In this document: positions 7,886 to 18,014 of the stretch, one piece after another
Layout: each line of letters begins with the position of its first letter
Numbering within the stretch: the stretch's first letter is position 1
Assembly: GCF_012524115.1 (NCBI RefSeq)
Contig: NZ_JAAZWB010000084.1
Span: 124,001-188,000 of the forward strand
Source of the DNA: Bacillus sp. RO1
GTDB lineage: Bacteria; Bacillota; Bacilli; Bacillales; Bacillaceae_I
Length of the DNA stretch: 64,000 bases
Direction: 5' to 3'
Translations under genes and position numbers: made by a program
The notes under the pieces: generated by a model
Database searches by the model: none
What the model saw: the letters and a program-made list of their open reading frames with translations, nothing else
Told to the model about the DNA's origin: nothing

Positions 7886-10021
7886 CTACGATCCAGGAAT
7901 GCTAATAATTATTCCTTTATTATTGCTTAACGGGTTAAATGCATATTTTTTAGAACTTTCCCATGCGGGTTGGTGGAGCTCGAAATGTAAATGGGGTCCA
8001 GTAGAATATCCTGTATCCCCCATATATCCAATAAATGCCCCTTTTTTCACTTCCTGTCCCGTTTTTACAGCTCTGTTTTCTAAATGAGCATAAAGCGATT
8101 CATATTGTACTCCATCAAAATTATGTCTGATTATTATGCAATTTCCATAAGAACTGGAATAGTATGAATTTATTACTTTCCCATCTCCAATAGATACTAC
8201 TGGCACATTACTTCTATCTTTCCCATTTATTTTTCTACCAATATCAATTCCGTTATGGTTAGTACCCCATCTCTCACCAAAGCCAGAAGTTATTGGTCCT
8301 GTAGTTGGAGCCATATAATGACCTGAGGTTACTGGTGGCATCCCAGACTCAGGCGTGTATGTTGCTTGCACCCTAATCTCTTCTGCTTTTTTTAGGACTT
8401 TATCAACATACCAATCAGCTCGGTTGTATTCATATATCGCTTTTCGTGGGTCAGTTTTATAACCCGAGTGGGCAAGGTATCTTGCTGCAGCGAATGCGCT
8501 ATCTTCCATATCCCAAGGATCTGCTTTCTTATCATCATTTGCATCTGTACCGAACCCGCGATGTCGATTAATGTGGTCTAAGCTGACTAGTATAGTGTCT
8601 GTTATATTGCCACTAAAGCTCCACCCAACCCATGTTCTCTTTAAAAACTGGAAATGTCCGACTGCTCCCATATTACTAATCATCGTTGGGTGAGTAGAAT
8701 AACCTGTTTCTACAAAGTGTAAAGCCGCTATTACATACCAATCCACACCGAAAGCGGATTCTGCTGCTAAATATATTGGCATGTACTGTGGTGGTACGTT
8801 ATCGCCAGGAATTATGTTCCCATTAAAGCCTCCACCCCAAGAACCTCCGCTATATCCTTCTAGCCACTGTGTATAATTGCTTATGCCACCTACAAGTTCA
8901 TATAAGCCATCTATTAATTGTTTGTCCTTTTTCCCCATATTATAACTGTTCAATATATTATCAAACGTGCTATAGTCTTCTGTTTGGTTTTCTGAGGAGT
9001 TAAATAACTGTCTCCTGGTACGAATGATCGTTTTTATTTCTATCTTTACTTCAACTTCCACTTCTTCCGTGACAGTTATTTCTTCTTCATATTCTACTTC
9101 ATAAGGGACTAGCTCTTCTTCGTAATATACAACAGTCTTGTATTTTGTTACTTTTTTAAAGATACAACATGCTAGATTTCCGTAATCATCTAAATAGGGA
9201 GAGGATTCCCATACTTCATATGCTTCTTGTCGTGTTTTTCTTACTAGTTCTAATCTATATTCAGTTTTTGTTTTAGTAATAGTTTTGCTTACCTCTTGCA
9301 TTTCTTTATGTGTTTCTGTTCTATAAGAGATTTCTTCTTTGGTGGTCCAGTTAGTTAAGTAAGGGTCATGTTGAATTGCTGTAAAGCCATTCCAATAATC
9401 AACGAATGTTAGCTTGCTAACCCAATGGTCTATCTTTTTCAACGATGGTGAACCGCATACTCCATCCTCACAAACGGTTGTTTCCACTTCTTCGTATTCG
9501 TTGAATCTTTCGTAAGTAAACTCCGGCTTTAATGACGTAGTCATTTTCTTAATAAGGTCTTTATGGTTATTTATGTTACTTTCTTCTGATAACCCATCTA
9601 TTTGAATAACTGATGCAATTAAACCTTCTGGAACTCTATAACGTGCTTGTTCCGGTTTAGACATATCTACCGTATTATTTGCTTGTTCGATGATATACTC
9701 ATTCAGTACTTTATAATCACCATCTAATTCTGAATCTGAACCAAGTCCACCTAACAAAAACAAACTGACTAACGTAACAATCAGAATAAGAGAAATAATG
9801 ATTGTTAGTTTAATAAGTAGAGGTATTCCAACTGCTGCGGCCAATGATAATAATACTTTTCCAAGGACAGCAATACCTTTAGCAGCGGCGTTAGCCGCAA
9901 GCTTTGCACCTTTTTTTAATGCTCTAGCTACAAGCTTGCGACCTTTTTTTCTTACTTGATTAGCAGCTGCTTCTTTAACTGGATTAGATTGATGTTGTTC
10001 TTCTATCTCTCTTTCTTCCAT
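7886..10021 (-). CDS. Two-domain T4SS cell-wall hydrolase (lytic transglycosylase plus M23 peptidase)
   Basis: A basic cytoplasmic start, one membrane helix (about residues 65-95) and a long charged spacer precede two hydrolase domains. The first (about 415-520) is a lysozyme/SLT-like domain with ALHFVETGYS, GAVGHFQF and an AAARYL helix. The second (about 575-695) is an M23 peptidase with HNGID and HLHFE zinc ligands. This is the VirB1-type hydrolase of Gram-positive conjugation systems, opening a local hole in peptidoglycan. The ATG at 10021 is chosen because GGGGTGAT, which overlaps the stop of the upstream gene, serves as its binding site. A tract rich in valine, glutamate and threonine in the spacer (EVEYEEEITVTEEVEVEV) is unusual. 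Confidence 0.9.
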   Translation of the reverse strand: MEEREIEEQHQSNPVKEAAANQVRKKGRKLVARALKKGAKLAANAAAKGIAVLGKVLLSLAAAVGIPLLIKLTIIISLILIVTLVSLFLLGGLGSDSELDGDYKVLNEYIIEQANNTVDMSKPEQARYRVPEGLIASVIQIDGLSEESNINNHKDLIKKMTTSLKPEFTYERFNEYEEVETTVCEDGVCGSPSLKKIDHWVSKLTFVDYWNGFTAIQHDPYLTNWTTKEEISYRTETHKEMQEVSKTITKTKTEYRLELVRKTRQEAYEVWESSPYLDDYGNLACCIFKKVTKYKTVVYYEEELVPYEVEYEEEITVTEEVEVEVKIEIKTIIRTRRQLFNSSENQTEDYSTFDNILNSYNMGKKDKQLIDGLYELVGGISNYTQWLEGYSGGSWGGGFNGNIIPGDNVPPQYMPIYLAAESAFGVDWYVIAALHFVETGYSTHPTMISNMGAVGHFQFLKRTWVGWSFSGNITDTILVSLDHINRHRGFGTDANDDKKADPWDMEDSAFAAARYLAHSGYKTDPRKAIYEYNRADWYVDKVLKKAEEIRVQATYTPESGMPPVTSGHYMAPTTGPITSGFGERWGTNHNGIDIGRKINGKDRSNVPVVSIGDGKVINSYYSSSYGNCIIIRHNFDGVQYESLYAHLENRAVKTGQEVKKGAFIGYMGDTGYSTGPHLHFELHQPAWESSKKYAFNPLSNNKGIIISIPGS

Positions 10022-10025
10022 CAGA

Positions 10026-13000
10026 TCACCCCAACAATCCTTGCTTTCTTCTAAACGGTTCATTATTTCTTCTATTTTCTAAACGTTTATTCGGCTTGAT
10101 GGTTAGCATCTTATTGGGATCCAAAGAAGAGGTAAAATCTACTTCTTCGATTACATGTTGCTGATTAACATTTGTGTTATCAAGCACAGTCTTACCTTTA
10201 ATCAACTTGCTATTAACAACATCACAGTTAATATTGTAGGTTTTACCATCTGGTATTCTTGTATCACCTGGATAAATTGGTGATATACGATAAGTTTGAT
10301 CTCCCTGATTTCCAGCTATATAACTCTTGCCTCTCTCTACAACTACATGTACATTTTTAAACCCTTTTTCCATTGCATCGTCCAAATAAAAATTACCCAT
10401 ATCAACTTGTTGACTATACATTGGTGCTTGTCTAGTGGATACGGCTTTTGGGTTTAATCGGTTTGCTAATAGCCTATTGGGGTCTACGTTTAAGTCCATA
10501 TTTAGCGGGATCTTACCTCCCCCACTATCAACCCGATAAACAGAGGATTGTCCATTCACTTTTGTCGGAACAAATGAATCGTTTTGCACATCTAAATCCT
10601 GATATACTACCTCACCTTTCTTTAATCCACTATGACCAGAACCGTATCGAGAAACAATTCTTGATTCTCCAGTTTTGGTTCGGATTTCAATGTGAGAACC
10701 ATTGTTAGTGGTAACCATTCTTACAGCTCCACTAGCAACTTTCTGGGTGCCAAAGTCATCTATTGTAGTCTGTGCCATTTGCATAACTTCAGAAGGTTCA
10801 TAGATAGCTTGTTTAACTTGGTTATTAAAAGGACTTACTTTGTTTGCAATTTTAGCCGCCACTTGGTATCCAGATACACCACCTAAAACACTTGAAGCGT
10901 AGGCAATTCCATTACTCCAATTTTGTTGTTTCTCTATTGCATCTCCACCTCTAACAAAACCTGTGGCAGCCCCTGAGAATGAACCTTTTACGGCTTGCAC
11001 TAACCTGTTTTCACCTGTTTCCGCTGCATTAGTGTATCCACTAACTACTCCCTGCCCAATACCTTGCACTGTACGTAGAACCGTATTCATACCAGAAGCT
11101 TCACCAACAAATTGAGCTACAGTTCTACCCGCTGTCATAAGTGGGATATCTGGAGAAGAAATCTTATCCGGGATATTCTGTTTTATCCGTTGATACTTAT
11201 TTTCAAATACACCAGGGTTTTGATTATTCCATTGGACAATTGCCTCATTTTTAGATATACCATTACTCTGAGCAGCATTTACAAATGCTTTTCTTTCCGT
11301 TTCTACTTCCGCACTTGCTAATTGGCTTGCAAGAAAATTACTGTTTACAGCACCAGATTTGTTGAATATTTGAACCCCTTCTACACCATTTATTGAACTT
11401 TGAGCTACGTTAGCATAGACTTTCTTTCGTTCACCTGCTTGTTTTCCATAGTCAATTTCAAATCCAATCGAACCTGTACTAATATCACTTAGACCTGCTT
11501 TTTCAATATTCATGGCTTTATCAACCATTGCACTACCAAACTGATTTTTGTCGACTATGGCACTTGGATTTCCATTTGTCATTTGAGTTACCACTTCGCT
11601 AGCCGCTTGGGAGAACTGTTGCTTTTTCCCTTGAACCACTTGCTTCCAAGAATTTTGTTTTTCAGCATCATATATTTTTGCTTCAGAAGGAGACATATTA
11701 GGGCTAGGAGGATTAGCTGATTCGTAATTTTGCATGAACAGGTCTTTATTGTTACTTGCCCATGCTTTTGTCATATCTTCAGAGATCTGATTAGCTATAA
11801 CACTTCCTTTAGCTCCTTCAGTAACATTACCAAACGAAATAGATTCCACATTCCCGGAAGAACGTGTAGCTGACATTGTTAAAGCTTGTTTTCTTTCTCC
11901 CCTAGTAGCTTTAAATGCTGCTTCCGCTTTTTCTACTCCACCAAGTTTGTCAGCATTATCAGTGATATAAGCTGATTTTTCTTGTGACATAGCGTTATCA
12001 ACCATCTTAGAAGAAAAGTCCGCCTTACTTACTACTGAACTTGGATTCCCTCCAAAGTCTTCAATGGTTTGTGTGGCTGCTTTTTCGAATGTAGATTGTT
12101 TTCCAGCAACTCTCTTTGACCAAGCTTTTTCTCTGTTGCTGTTATAAGCCTCACTTTCCTCTTGGCTCATATTCTGTTTAGGAGGGTTACTGTTTTCATA
12201 TTGCTTCATGAAGGCATCTTTATTATTAACGGCCCAATCACTAGTCATTTCTTTTGCAATAGCACTTCCTATTTCACCTGCACGTCCGTTTTCAATATTA
12301 TTTATTGTTGGGACACTATTTAAGGACTTTTGAGATATTTTGACCAGAGCCTGTTGACGAGAATCTTTAGTTAGTTCAAACTCTCTAATAGCTTCGTCAT
12401 TATTTAAATTCATAGATTGCTTTAAATCTTCTTTTTCTAGCCCAAGCGCTCTATCCACCATAGTAGAAGCGAAATCTTGTTTATTGACTAAGTTATGATC
12501 TTGACCTTTCACCATAGCATTAGCTGTATCTTCACCAGCTTTTTGGAACTGAGCTTTCTTTTGCCCTAGCTTTTTATTCCAGGCATCAGTTTTCTTATTT
12601 TCATAATCTACTTTTTCTGCTTCAGTCATCTTATCAAAAGACTTTTCTGGTGGATTATTCTTAGTGAAGTCCTCCATGAATTGAGCTTGATTTTGTTCTG
12701 CCCATGCGCTAGTCATATCATTACTAAGTGATTCTTTTAATTTGTTGGCATCTGCGTATTTACCATTACTGGATTTTGCTTGCTCCCATTTTTTTTCAGC
12801 AGCATCTCTAAACTTGCCTCTTCGTTGTCCTAATTCGTCATTCCATTTTTTCTCTAAGTCTTCATTTGTTGCATCTGGAAACCTTTCCTTAAGGTCCTTC
12901 ATAAACCCTTCTTTATTATCACTTGCCCATTTAGTAGATTCATCTTCAGTAAGAGAATCTATCATGGCACTATCCGCATCTTTATTTTTCTGATCCGCTA

Positions 13001-14285
13001 AACTTTTTAAGGCGCCTTCTTTCCCCTTGGCTAATCTACTAGCAATACCTTGAGCGCCCGCCGCTCCCATTCTACCAGCAAGCCCACCGGCTTTTTCACC
13101 TAACTCTCCTCCAATGGTTCCCAACGCTACTGCTCCCATTGGACCCATAACTGAACCGGCAATAGAACCGGCCATTCCAGCTGTCATTTTCCCGGTTTTA
13201 CCTAAAATTTGTCCTGCCTTTAACATCTTGTCTGCTTTTGCAGTGGTTCCGGTGTCTGTGCCTGTGTTAGCGCCTATAGTGTTTTTTACATCCTTGTCTG
13301 TGCTACCTTCGCCTTTAACTTTATCCTTTGCACCACGATACATTCCTTGCAATGCAGAACCGACACTCTTACCATCTAATGCACCTTTAACCGAACCGTA
13401 CATACCTGCAAGTCCAGCCATTCCAAACATTGCACCAGCCTTAGCAAGTCCACCTTGCATTCCTCCGCCTAGCCCAAAAAGATTACGAATACTCTCTGAA
13501 ATAGGAATAAAAATAATGTATAGGATTACTGCTGCTACTGAAAATCCACCTGTTGCTACACTATAACTATTTTGTGTAGAAGCGATAACAGCAATTATCC
13601 AAATGGTCGAAGCATGAATACTTTGAACCAACACACTGCCAACAAGCTCTTTGAACCATCCAGCTGTTATGGCCTTTGTTTTTGGGAATAGGTATAGAGC
13701 AACCATTACTGGACCTAATATCATTAGGATCAATAAAGTTAATTTTCGCATCATATAGTAAAAATTTGCCCATATTAACAAACCTAATAATGCTAATTGA
13801 ATGACAATCCAACCTAAAATAGAACCAGCAGCACCAGCACCATCACTTACTAAATCGAAATTCGTCTGCATATTTTCTACAGGCCCTTCAAAAATCCCTA
13901 CAATGGTACTATTGAATTGAAATATCAGAGTATAAACTGTACCTAACTGCGAAAGAAGAATTCCTACAATAAGAGCATCCTTTAAGAATTCAATTAATGC
14001 CGTTCTGCTAGCAGGATTAATGGTGGCCCCCGATATTCTAATTCCGGCAATGATTACCGCAAGTAATATTAGAAAACCTGCTATTATTGTCATGACAAAC
14101 GAACCTGGAAAGTATGCATATTGCAATTCAGATTCAACAAATGTCCTCCAAATTAACTCTTCTCCCCATAAAGTATCCTTACCGAATATCAGGTCGTCTA
14201 ACTTCTTCAATCCAAGAAAGGGTTCTATGAGAAGTTCCCATAAAAATTCAAAAAGACTTTCGACGACGTCAAAGATTTTATTCAT
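10026..14285 (-). CDS. VirB6/TrbL-like channel protein with long repeat-bearing tail
   Basis: The first 270 or so residues hold multiple membrane helices as in VirB6/TrbL-type inner-membrane channel subunits. A glycine/alanine-rich segment (about 275-430) follows, then a long hydrophilic region. That region contains repeats centred on W-A-x-N-N-K-D-x-F-M...NPP...W...F near residues 455, 525, 683 and 840. The last three units are about 156 residues apart and the first is truncated. The tail (to 1,419 residues) includes another glycine-rich stretch and ends RRKQGLLG. It lies between VirB4 and the hydrolase, the usual place for this subunit. The repeats are unlike any VirB6 core and may act outside the membrane. 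Confidence 0.82.
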   Translation of the reverse strand: MNKIFDVVESLFEFLWELLIEPFLGLKKLDDLIFGKDTLWGEELIWRTFVESELQYAYFPGSFVMTIIAGFLILLAVIIAGIRISGATINPASRTALIEFLKDALIVGILLSQLGTVYTLIFQFNSTIVGIFEGPVENMQTNFDLVSDGAGAAGSILGWIVIQLALLGLLIWANFYYMMRKLTLLILMILGPVMVALYLFPKTKAITAGWFKELVGSVLVQSIHASTIWIIAVIASTQNSYSVATGGFSVAAVILYIIFIPISESIRNLFGLGGGMQGGLAKAGAMFGMAGLAGMYGSVKGALDGKSVGSALQGMYRGAKDKVKGEGSTDKDVKNTIGANTGTDTGTTAKADKMLKAGQILGKTGKMTAGMAGSIAGSVMGPMGAVALGTIGGELGEKAGGLAGRMGAAGAQGIASRLAKGKEGALKSLADQKNKDADSAMIDSLTEDESTKWASDNKEGFMKDLKERFPDATNEDLEKKWNDELGQRRGKFRDAAEKKWEQAKSSNGKYADANKLKESLSNDMTSAWAEQNQAQFMEDFTKNNPPEKSFDKMTEAEKVDYENKKTDAWNKKLGQKKAQFQKAGEDTANAMVKGQDHNLVNKQDFASTMVDRALGLEKEDLKQSMNLNNDEAIREFELTKDSRQQALVKISQKSLNSVPTINNIENGRAGEIGSAIAKEMTSDWAVNNKDAFMKQYENSNPPKQNMSQEESEAYNSNREKAWSKRVAGKQSTFEKAATQTIEDFGGNPSSVVSKADFSSKMVDNAMSQEKSAYITDNADKLGGVEKAEAAFKATRGERKQALTMSATRSSGNVESISFGNVTEGAKGSVIANQISEDMTKAWASNNKDLFMQNYESANPPSPNMSPSEAKIYDAEKQNSWKQVVQGKKQQFSQAASEVVTQMTNGNPSAIVDKNQFGSAMVDKAMNIEKAGLSDISTGSIGFEIDYGKQAGERKKVYANVAQSSINGVEGVQIFNKSGAVNSNFLASQLASAEVETERKAFVNAAQSNGISKNEAIVQWNNQNPGVFENKYQRIKQNIPDKISSPDIPLMTAGRTVAQFVGEASGMNTVLRTVQGIGQGVVSGYTNAAETGENRLVQAVKGSFSGAATGFVRGGDAIEKQQNWSNGIAYASSVLGGVSGYQVAAKIANKVSPFNNQVKQAIYEPSEVMQMAQTTIDDFGTQKVASGAVRMVTTNNGSHIEIRTKTGESRIVSRYGSGHSGLKKGEVVYQDLDVQNDSFVPTKVNGQSSVYRVDSGGGKIPLNMDLNVDPNRLLANRLNPKAVSTRQAPMYSQQVDMGNFYLDDAMEKGFKNVHVVVERGKSYIAGNQGDQTYRISPIYPGDTRIPDGKTYNINCDVVNSKLIKGKTVLDNTNVNQQHVIEEVDFTSSLDPNKMLTIKPNKRLENRRNNEPFRRKQGLLG

Positions 14286-14296
14286 TTATTCATCTC

Positions 14297-16357
14297 CTAA
14301 AAGTCACGTTGTCTCCGCTTCCGTTCTAATAATTCATCCAGTACAGCCTGATTGGACTCAACAAAAGCCAATTCTTCTTCGCTTGGATCTGTTCTTAGCC
14401 AAGTGGAAGACTTACCTGAACGTATTATTCCTTCGCCCTTATCCGGATTTCCAAATAGAATGCTTCTTTCACCTGCTGATAAGTCGAAGTTCGTTTTAAT
14501 GCTGGCTAAATCAATTTTATTTTGTTTTAAAAAGAAGAAGGTGTATGTGTTCTGTAAGATCCCCCGCGCTTTTTTACTTTCAATAAAACGAACGAAATCT
14601 TGAGATGCTAAACGTAACCCGCAGTTTCTTTTTCGAGCACGACGTGCTACTTTTTCTAAGAAGTCTACAGTTTGCTCTGAATCCACCAATGTCCACGCTT
14701 CATCTGCTAGTACAATTTTCTTTTTTGAAGCGTTATCTACATTTTTTACAAAGTACTCCCATACATAATTAAGAATGACATGGTAGGCGATAGGTCGAAG
14801 GAAACCTTCTTCCATTCCGCTAATATTAAAGTTTACTAATCTTGCATTGTGGAGAGCTTGTGTCATGTTCTTTCCTAAGTAGGTTTGCCCATCAAAAATT
14901 GGTTTTGATCCATCTCTTAAGAATGGACGAATAGCTGCTATTAATCTTTCTGCCTTTGGCTCTTCTCCATAAACCTTTAATAAGTAGTTATAAATATCAG
15001 ATATTGTCGGTTCTGGCTTTCTTGCTCTGGACTGGATGAGCTGACCATCTATCTCTTTTACGGAATTTTCGTATAAGGAAGATGGGTGTGTTGTGAATTC
15101 AAACTCTTCAAAGATATGATAAATTGCTTCTTCTAGATAGTTTCTCTCGAAAACGTCTAATCCACCTTCTTCCCCATTCTTTCCTCTACACACGATATCA
15201 AAGAAATCCAAAGCCTCATTTAATTTTTCTCTCAGTGGGACAAAGGAGATGTATTTTTTTCCATCCTTCTCGAATATCTCCTTTTCATCCCCATCTTCCA
15301 GAATTTCTAATTCTTCATCGTCTTCATCTAAAGGAATATTCGTAACGTTTAGCGCTAAAGGATTAATCCGTATATTCGACTCTTCTGAGATATTTAAGTT
15401 CATTCCACCTAAACGCTTAACGATTTTTACGAATTCCCCTTCTACATCAATAAGCCGGGTGTAAACTCCCATACCTGTAGTCTCTCTTGCTAAAAGAAGT
15501 TTAATTGCAAGTGATTTTCCACTCCCAGATGTTCCACTCACGAACATGTTATAGTTATCTGGTCTAATTTCTTTTGTACCAAAAGCATTGTAAAATTCTT
15601 TTTGCCCGGTGATTTTGTTAATACCTAAAGGAACTCCTCCATTAAAACGGCCACTTCCGCTAATAAAAGGAGAAAAAGTGCTCAGGGCTCTACGGTCAAT
15701 ATTTCTAAGAGCATCTTTTAGTTCATTGTTTCCAAGTGGTAATACCGTTCGAAATCCTTTTTTAACTCGGCTCCAAGCGGAAGTCACTTTAAAAAACATA
15801 CTAGTGAGCTCATCTTCTACATACTCGCTATAATTGTTTAGTTCTTTTTCACTTTGAGCATAGAGCATTCCCGTTACCGCAACATGATAAGAATCGTTTT
15901 CAGAAAACTGAGTTTCTGCCATTAATTGCTCGGTATCAAAGATTTTTGTTTGCAAATCGTTTACCTGGTCGATGTTTCCTCTTTTAGTTTGAAAGTTTAA
16001 ATTGGATTTCAACATGGTTATCTGATTTTGCAGCATCTTAATAGAATCAGACTTAGGGATTTTATGAACTTTAATTAGCACGTCACATTCTCCGCTTGAA
16101 GTTAAAGAATATAACCAATTAGTTTGTAGCTTTCTCGGATAACCGTCTTTAGGTATATAAAATGGCCGAAAGTATGTCTTGGACCCCAAAGATTGCTTGA
16201 TAACCCCGAAATCATAATCTTCTTGTCGTATGGCCATTCCTTCTGGGGCAACTACATCCCAAAATGATGGTTTCATATCTAGTTGATTGGGTTGGTTACT
16301 TTCCTCAGCTTGCTTCCTTTTCTCTTGCTTCTTCTTTTTCTGAAGTTTCAACTTCAA
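14297..16357 (-). CDS. virB4: VirB4-like conjugation ATPase
   Basis: The 686-residue protein has a Walker A motif GTSGSGKSLA near residue 273 and a Walker B KIVLADEAWTL near 547, followed by ARRARKRNCGLRLASQD, the usual VirB4/TraE pattern. VirB4 powers assembly and substrate transfer at the cytoplasmic face. The start is TTG, preceded by AAAGGAGATGA, and it lies inside the end of the upstream gene (53-base overlap). The first 60 residues are very basic and glutamine-rich. An acidic insert (EDDEEELEILEDGDEKE) lies between the two Walker motifs. Confidence 0.93.
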   Translation of the reverse strand: MKLKLQKKKKQEKRKQAEESNQPNQLDMKPSFWDVVAPEGMAIRQEDYDFGVIKQSLGSKTYFRPFYIPKDGYPRKLQTNWLYSLTSSGECDVLIKVHKIPKSDSIKMLQNQITMLKSNLNFQTKRGNIDQVNDLQTKIFDTEQLMAETQFSENDSYHVAVTGMLYAQSEKELNNYSEYVEDELTSMFFKVTSAWSRVKKGFRTVLPLGNNELKDALRNIDRRALSTFSPFISGSGRFNGGVPLGINKITGQKEFYNAFGTKEIRPDNYNMFVSGTSGSGKSLAIKLLLARETTGMGVYTRLIDVEGEFVKIVKRLGGMNLNISEESNIRINPLALNVTNIPLDEDDEELEILEDGDEKEIFEKDGKKYISFVPLREKLNEALDFFDIVCRGKNGEEGGLDVFERNYLEEAIYHIFEEFEFTTHPSSLYENSVKEIDGQLIQSRARKPEPTISDIYNYLLKVYGEEPKAERLIAAIRPFLRDGSKPIFDGQTYLGKNMTQALHNARLVNFNISGMEEGFLRPIAYHVILNYVWEYFVKNVDNASKKKIVLADEAWTLVDSEQTVDFLEKVARRARKRNCGLRLASQDFVRFIESKKARGILQNTYTFFFLKQNKIDLASIKTNFDLSAGERSILFGNPDKGEGIIRSGKSSTWLRTDPSEEELAFVESNQAVLDELLERKRRQRDF

Positions 16358-17198
16358 TCATCTCCTTTACTGCTTCTATGCGACTGTCGTCTTGATCAGC
16401 TGTAACATATAGTGAAAGTTGTTCCTGGAGGGCTACGTCTTTGTACTTGTTCTTAAACGCTTTTCTGCGGTTAAATGCGTAATATAAAAGCTCACCTAAA
16501 TCTTCATTAGTAAGAATATCTATTTCCATCCCTGCCTTTCTTAAGGCACCTTTGGCGGTATTGAAGCGACGATATAATTCTGCAAAAGCTTTTTCTAAAA
16601 TTTTAGTCTCCAACTCTTCTGCAGTGTCTGCTTTTAAATCATTAACTTCAATCTGATGGTGGAACACTATAAACCTTTTTGTTTCATATCTAGGAGAGAT
16701 GGACTGCCATTTCATTAGATCATCAATCATTGCTTGTCCATACTCTGCAGCATTAGCATCTAAGTCGTCTTCTGTTCTCATGATTTTGCGCATTTCTTCA
16801 ATGGGCTCACTTAAGTCGATATATCTGTTTTGTAAGTACCAATCAACTGGATAGTTAAATTGTGCTAACCATGTTTCAAATGATATATCTATCGCTTCTT
16901 GTTCGTCGTTACTAAGCAAGAAATAATTAACCGCTTCTACTTTTGCGACTAATACGAATTGATTGTTGGTTTTTATAAACATATGGTCTTTAATTTCTAT
17001 CAAGTCAGAGAATAAATCTTCAAAAGGAATAGATGTATCCATGTCAGCTTGAATACTACTCTTTTTCTTAGATTTTTTTTTCGTTAAGTTGGACACCGTT
17101 TTTTGCTTCCCCCATGGGAGAATCGGTTCCTTTAGCATGACTCTTGCAAAAACATAAATCGCAAGGCCTATACATGCCATTATTAAAATATCTTTCAT
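16305..17198 (-). CDS. Membrane-anchored VirB4 N-terminal-domain-like protein
   Basis: One N-terminal helix is followed by a basic linker and about 230 residues starting PFEDLFSDLIEIKDHMFIKT. This resembles the N-terminal non-ATPase domain of VirB4/TraC proteins (a pattern of strands followed by a helix with INRYIDLSEPIEEMR-like features). The gene directly precedes virB4 and overlaps it by 53 bases. It could be a detached VirB4 N-terminal half that tethers the ATPase to the membrane. The family assignment is moderate; the operon position is certain. Confidence 0.6.
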   Translation of the reverse strand: MKDILIMACIGLAIYVFARVMLKEPILPWGKQKTVSNLTKKKSKKKSSIQADMDTSIPFEDLFSDLIEIKDHMFIKTNNQFVLVAKVEAVNYFLLSNDEQEAIDISFETWLAQFNYPVDWYLQNRYIDLSEPIEEMRKIMRTEDDLDANAAEYGQAMIDDLMKWQSISPRYETKRFIVFHHQIEVNDLKADTAEELETKILEKAFAELYRRFNTAKGALRKAGMEIDILTNEDLGELLYYAFNRRKAFKNKYKDVALQEQLSLYVTADQDDSRIEAVKEMIEVETSEKEEAREKEAS

Positions 17199-17201
17199 AA
17201 T

Positions 17202-17522
17202 TTAGATTCTCCTTCCTTTTCTCCAGCTTCCTAGCTGAGTTCGATATTGTGCTTTAATTAATAAATACTGATCCAAACTTAGCTGACGTTTTTCTAATTT
17301 ATAAAATGCTAGGAAAAATACGACTGCACCAGTTGGTGTAGCTGCCATTAAACACATAATTATTGAAATTAAGATATTGGGACCAAGATTAAACACTGTA
17401 GGAGTATAGGAGTAGATAATGGAACCACCTATTATGAAATAAATTAATTGTCTTTTCGATATAATACCTAGTATGGATTTTTGTTCAGAGGACATATCCA
17501 CAGGTACCGTTTCTTTCCTCAT
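17202..17522 (-). CDS. PrgI-family T4SS membrane protein
   Basis: The 106-residue protein has two closely spaced membrane helices after MRKETVPVDMSSEQKSILG and a basic tail with SLDQYLLIKAQYRTQ. This is the layout of PrgI/VirB3-like subunits, which sit beside VirB4 in Gram-positive conjugation systems. The ATG at 17522 is chosen because GGAAGGTGA lies six bases upstream; an earlier ATG would put that site inside the gene. Confidence 0.82.
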   Translation of the reverse strand: MRKETVPVDMSSEQKSILGIISKRQLIYFIIGGSIIYSYTPTVFNLGPNILISIIMCLMAATPTGAVVFFLAFYKLEKRQLSLDQYLLIKAQYRTQLGSWRKGRRI

Positions 17523-17547
17523 TTTTTCACCTTCCATTAAAACAAAT

Positions 17548-17566
17548 CCCCTCTAAGATAGAGGGG
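17548..17566 (-). promoter_or_regulatory. Hairpin between pilin-like and PrgI genes
   Basis: CCCCTCT and AGAGGGG form a perfect 7-bp stem with a 5-base loop, followed on the minus strand by ATTTGTTTT. It may act as a partial terminator or 3' stabiliser that keeps pilin mRNA more abundant than the rest of the operon. Confidence 0.55.
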
Positions 17567-17592
17567 GTTGCTTATTGATTAATGATAGTAAT

Positions 17593-17979
17593 TTACATAA
17601 TGAATGCTGTGCCTAGTCCAGCTATAAAGCCGGCAATATCGTAACTCTTGAGAATTATCCATCCTCCAACTGCTACTAATGCCAATTTAATAAACCCTTC
17701 CGTTCTCTTTTGAGGGTTTCCTCCGCTTCCAGCCAAAGTCATACCACCCCAGATAAGACAGAAAATAATCCAGAAACCACCCAGAGCCATAACGAAGTAA
17801 ACCATGTTGGTTAAATCGTCGTATACTCCTGAGTCCCCAAAGTCCCCGTTAGGTTTAATCCCAACACGTTTGAGCGCATCATTAACACTAGCGGATGCAT
17901 GGTAGGGAGTTACTACAAGAAAAGTTAGTATACTTGTAATGACCATCCCTGCCGTTTTAACTACGGTACCTAGTTTCAA
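17593..17979 (-). CDS. VirB2/TrbC-like pilin subunit
   Basis: The 128-residue product has a signal-peptide-like start (KLGTVVKTAG... ending HASAS), a short loop and two membrane helices separated by GGSGGNPQKRTEG-like sequence (AGSGGNPQKRTEGFIK). Two helices around a small polar loop after a signal peptide is the VirB2 architecture. It is the first gene of the T4SS operon. TTG at 17979 is chosen: GGAGG lies about ten bases upstream and the signal peptide is then of normal length. Reading further upstream would cross the leader hairpin. Confidence 0.8.
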   Translation of the reverse strand: MKLGTVVKTAGMVITSILTFLVVTPYHASASVNDALKRVGIKPNGDFGDSGVYDDLTNMVYFVMALGGFWIIFCLIWGGMTLAGSGGNPQKRTEGFIKLALVAVGGWIILKSYDIAGFIAGLGTAFIM

Positions 17980-18014
17980 TTTGGGTACACCTCCATTTTT
18001 TTCTACGGGAACAC

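Noticed and set aside
13114-13566. Plus-strand frame of 150 codons opposite the VirB6-like gene
   Set aside because: It lies fully inside a well-supported gene on the other strand, is a shadow of a Gly/Ala-rich stretch and has no binding site.
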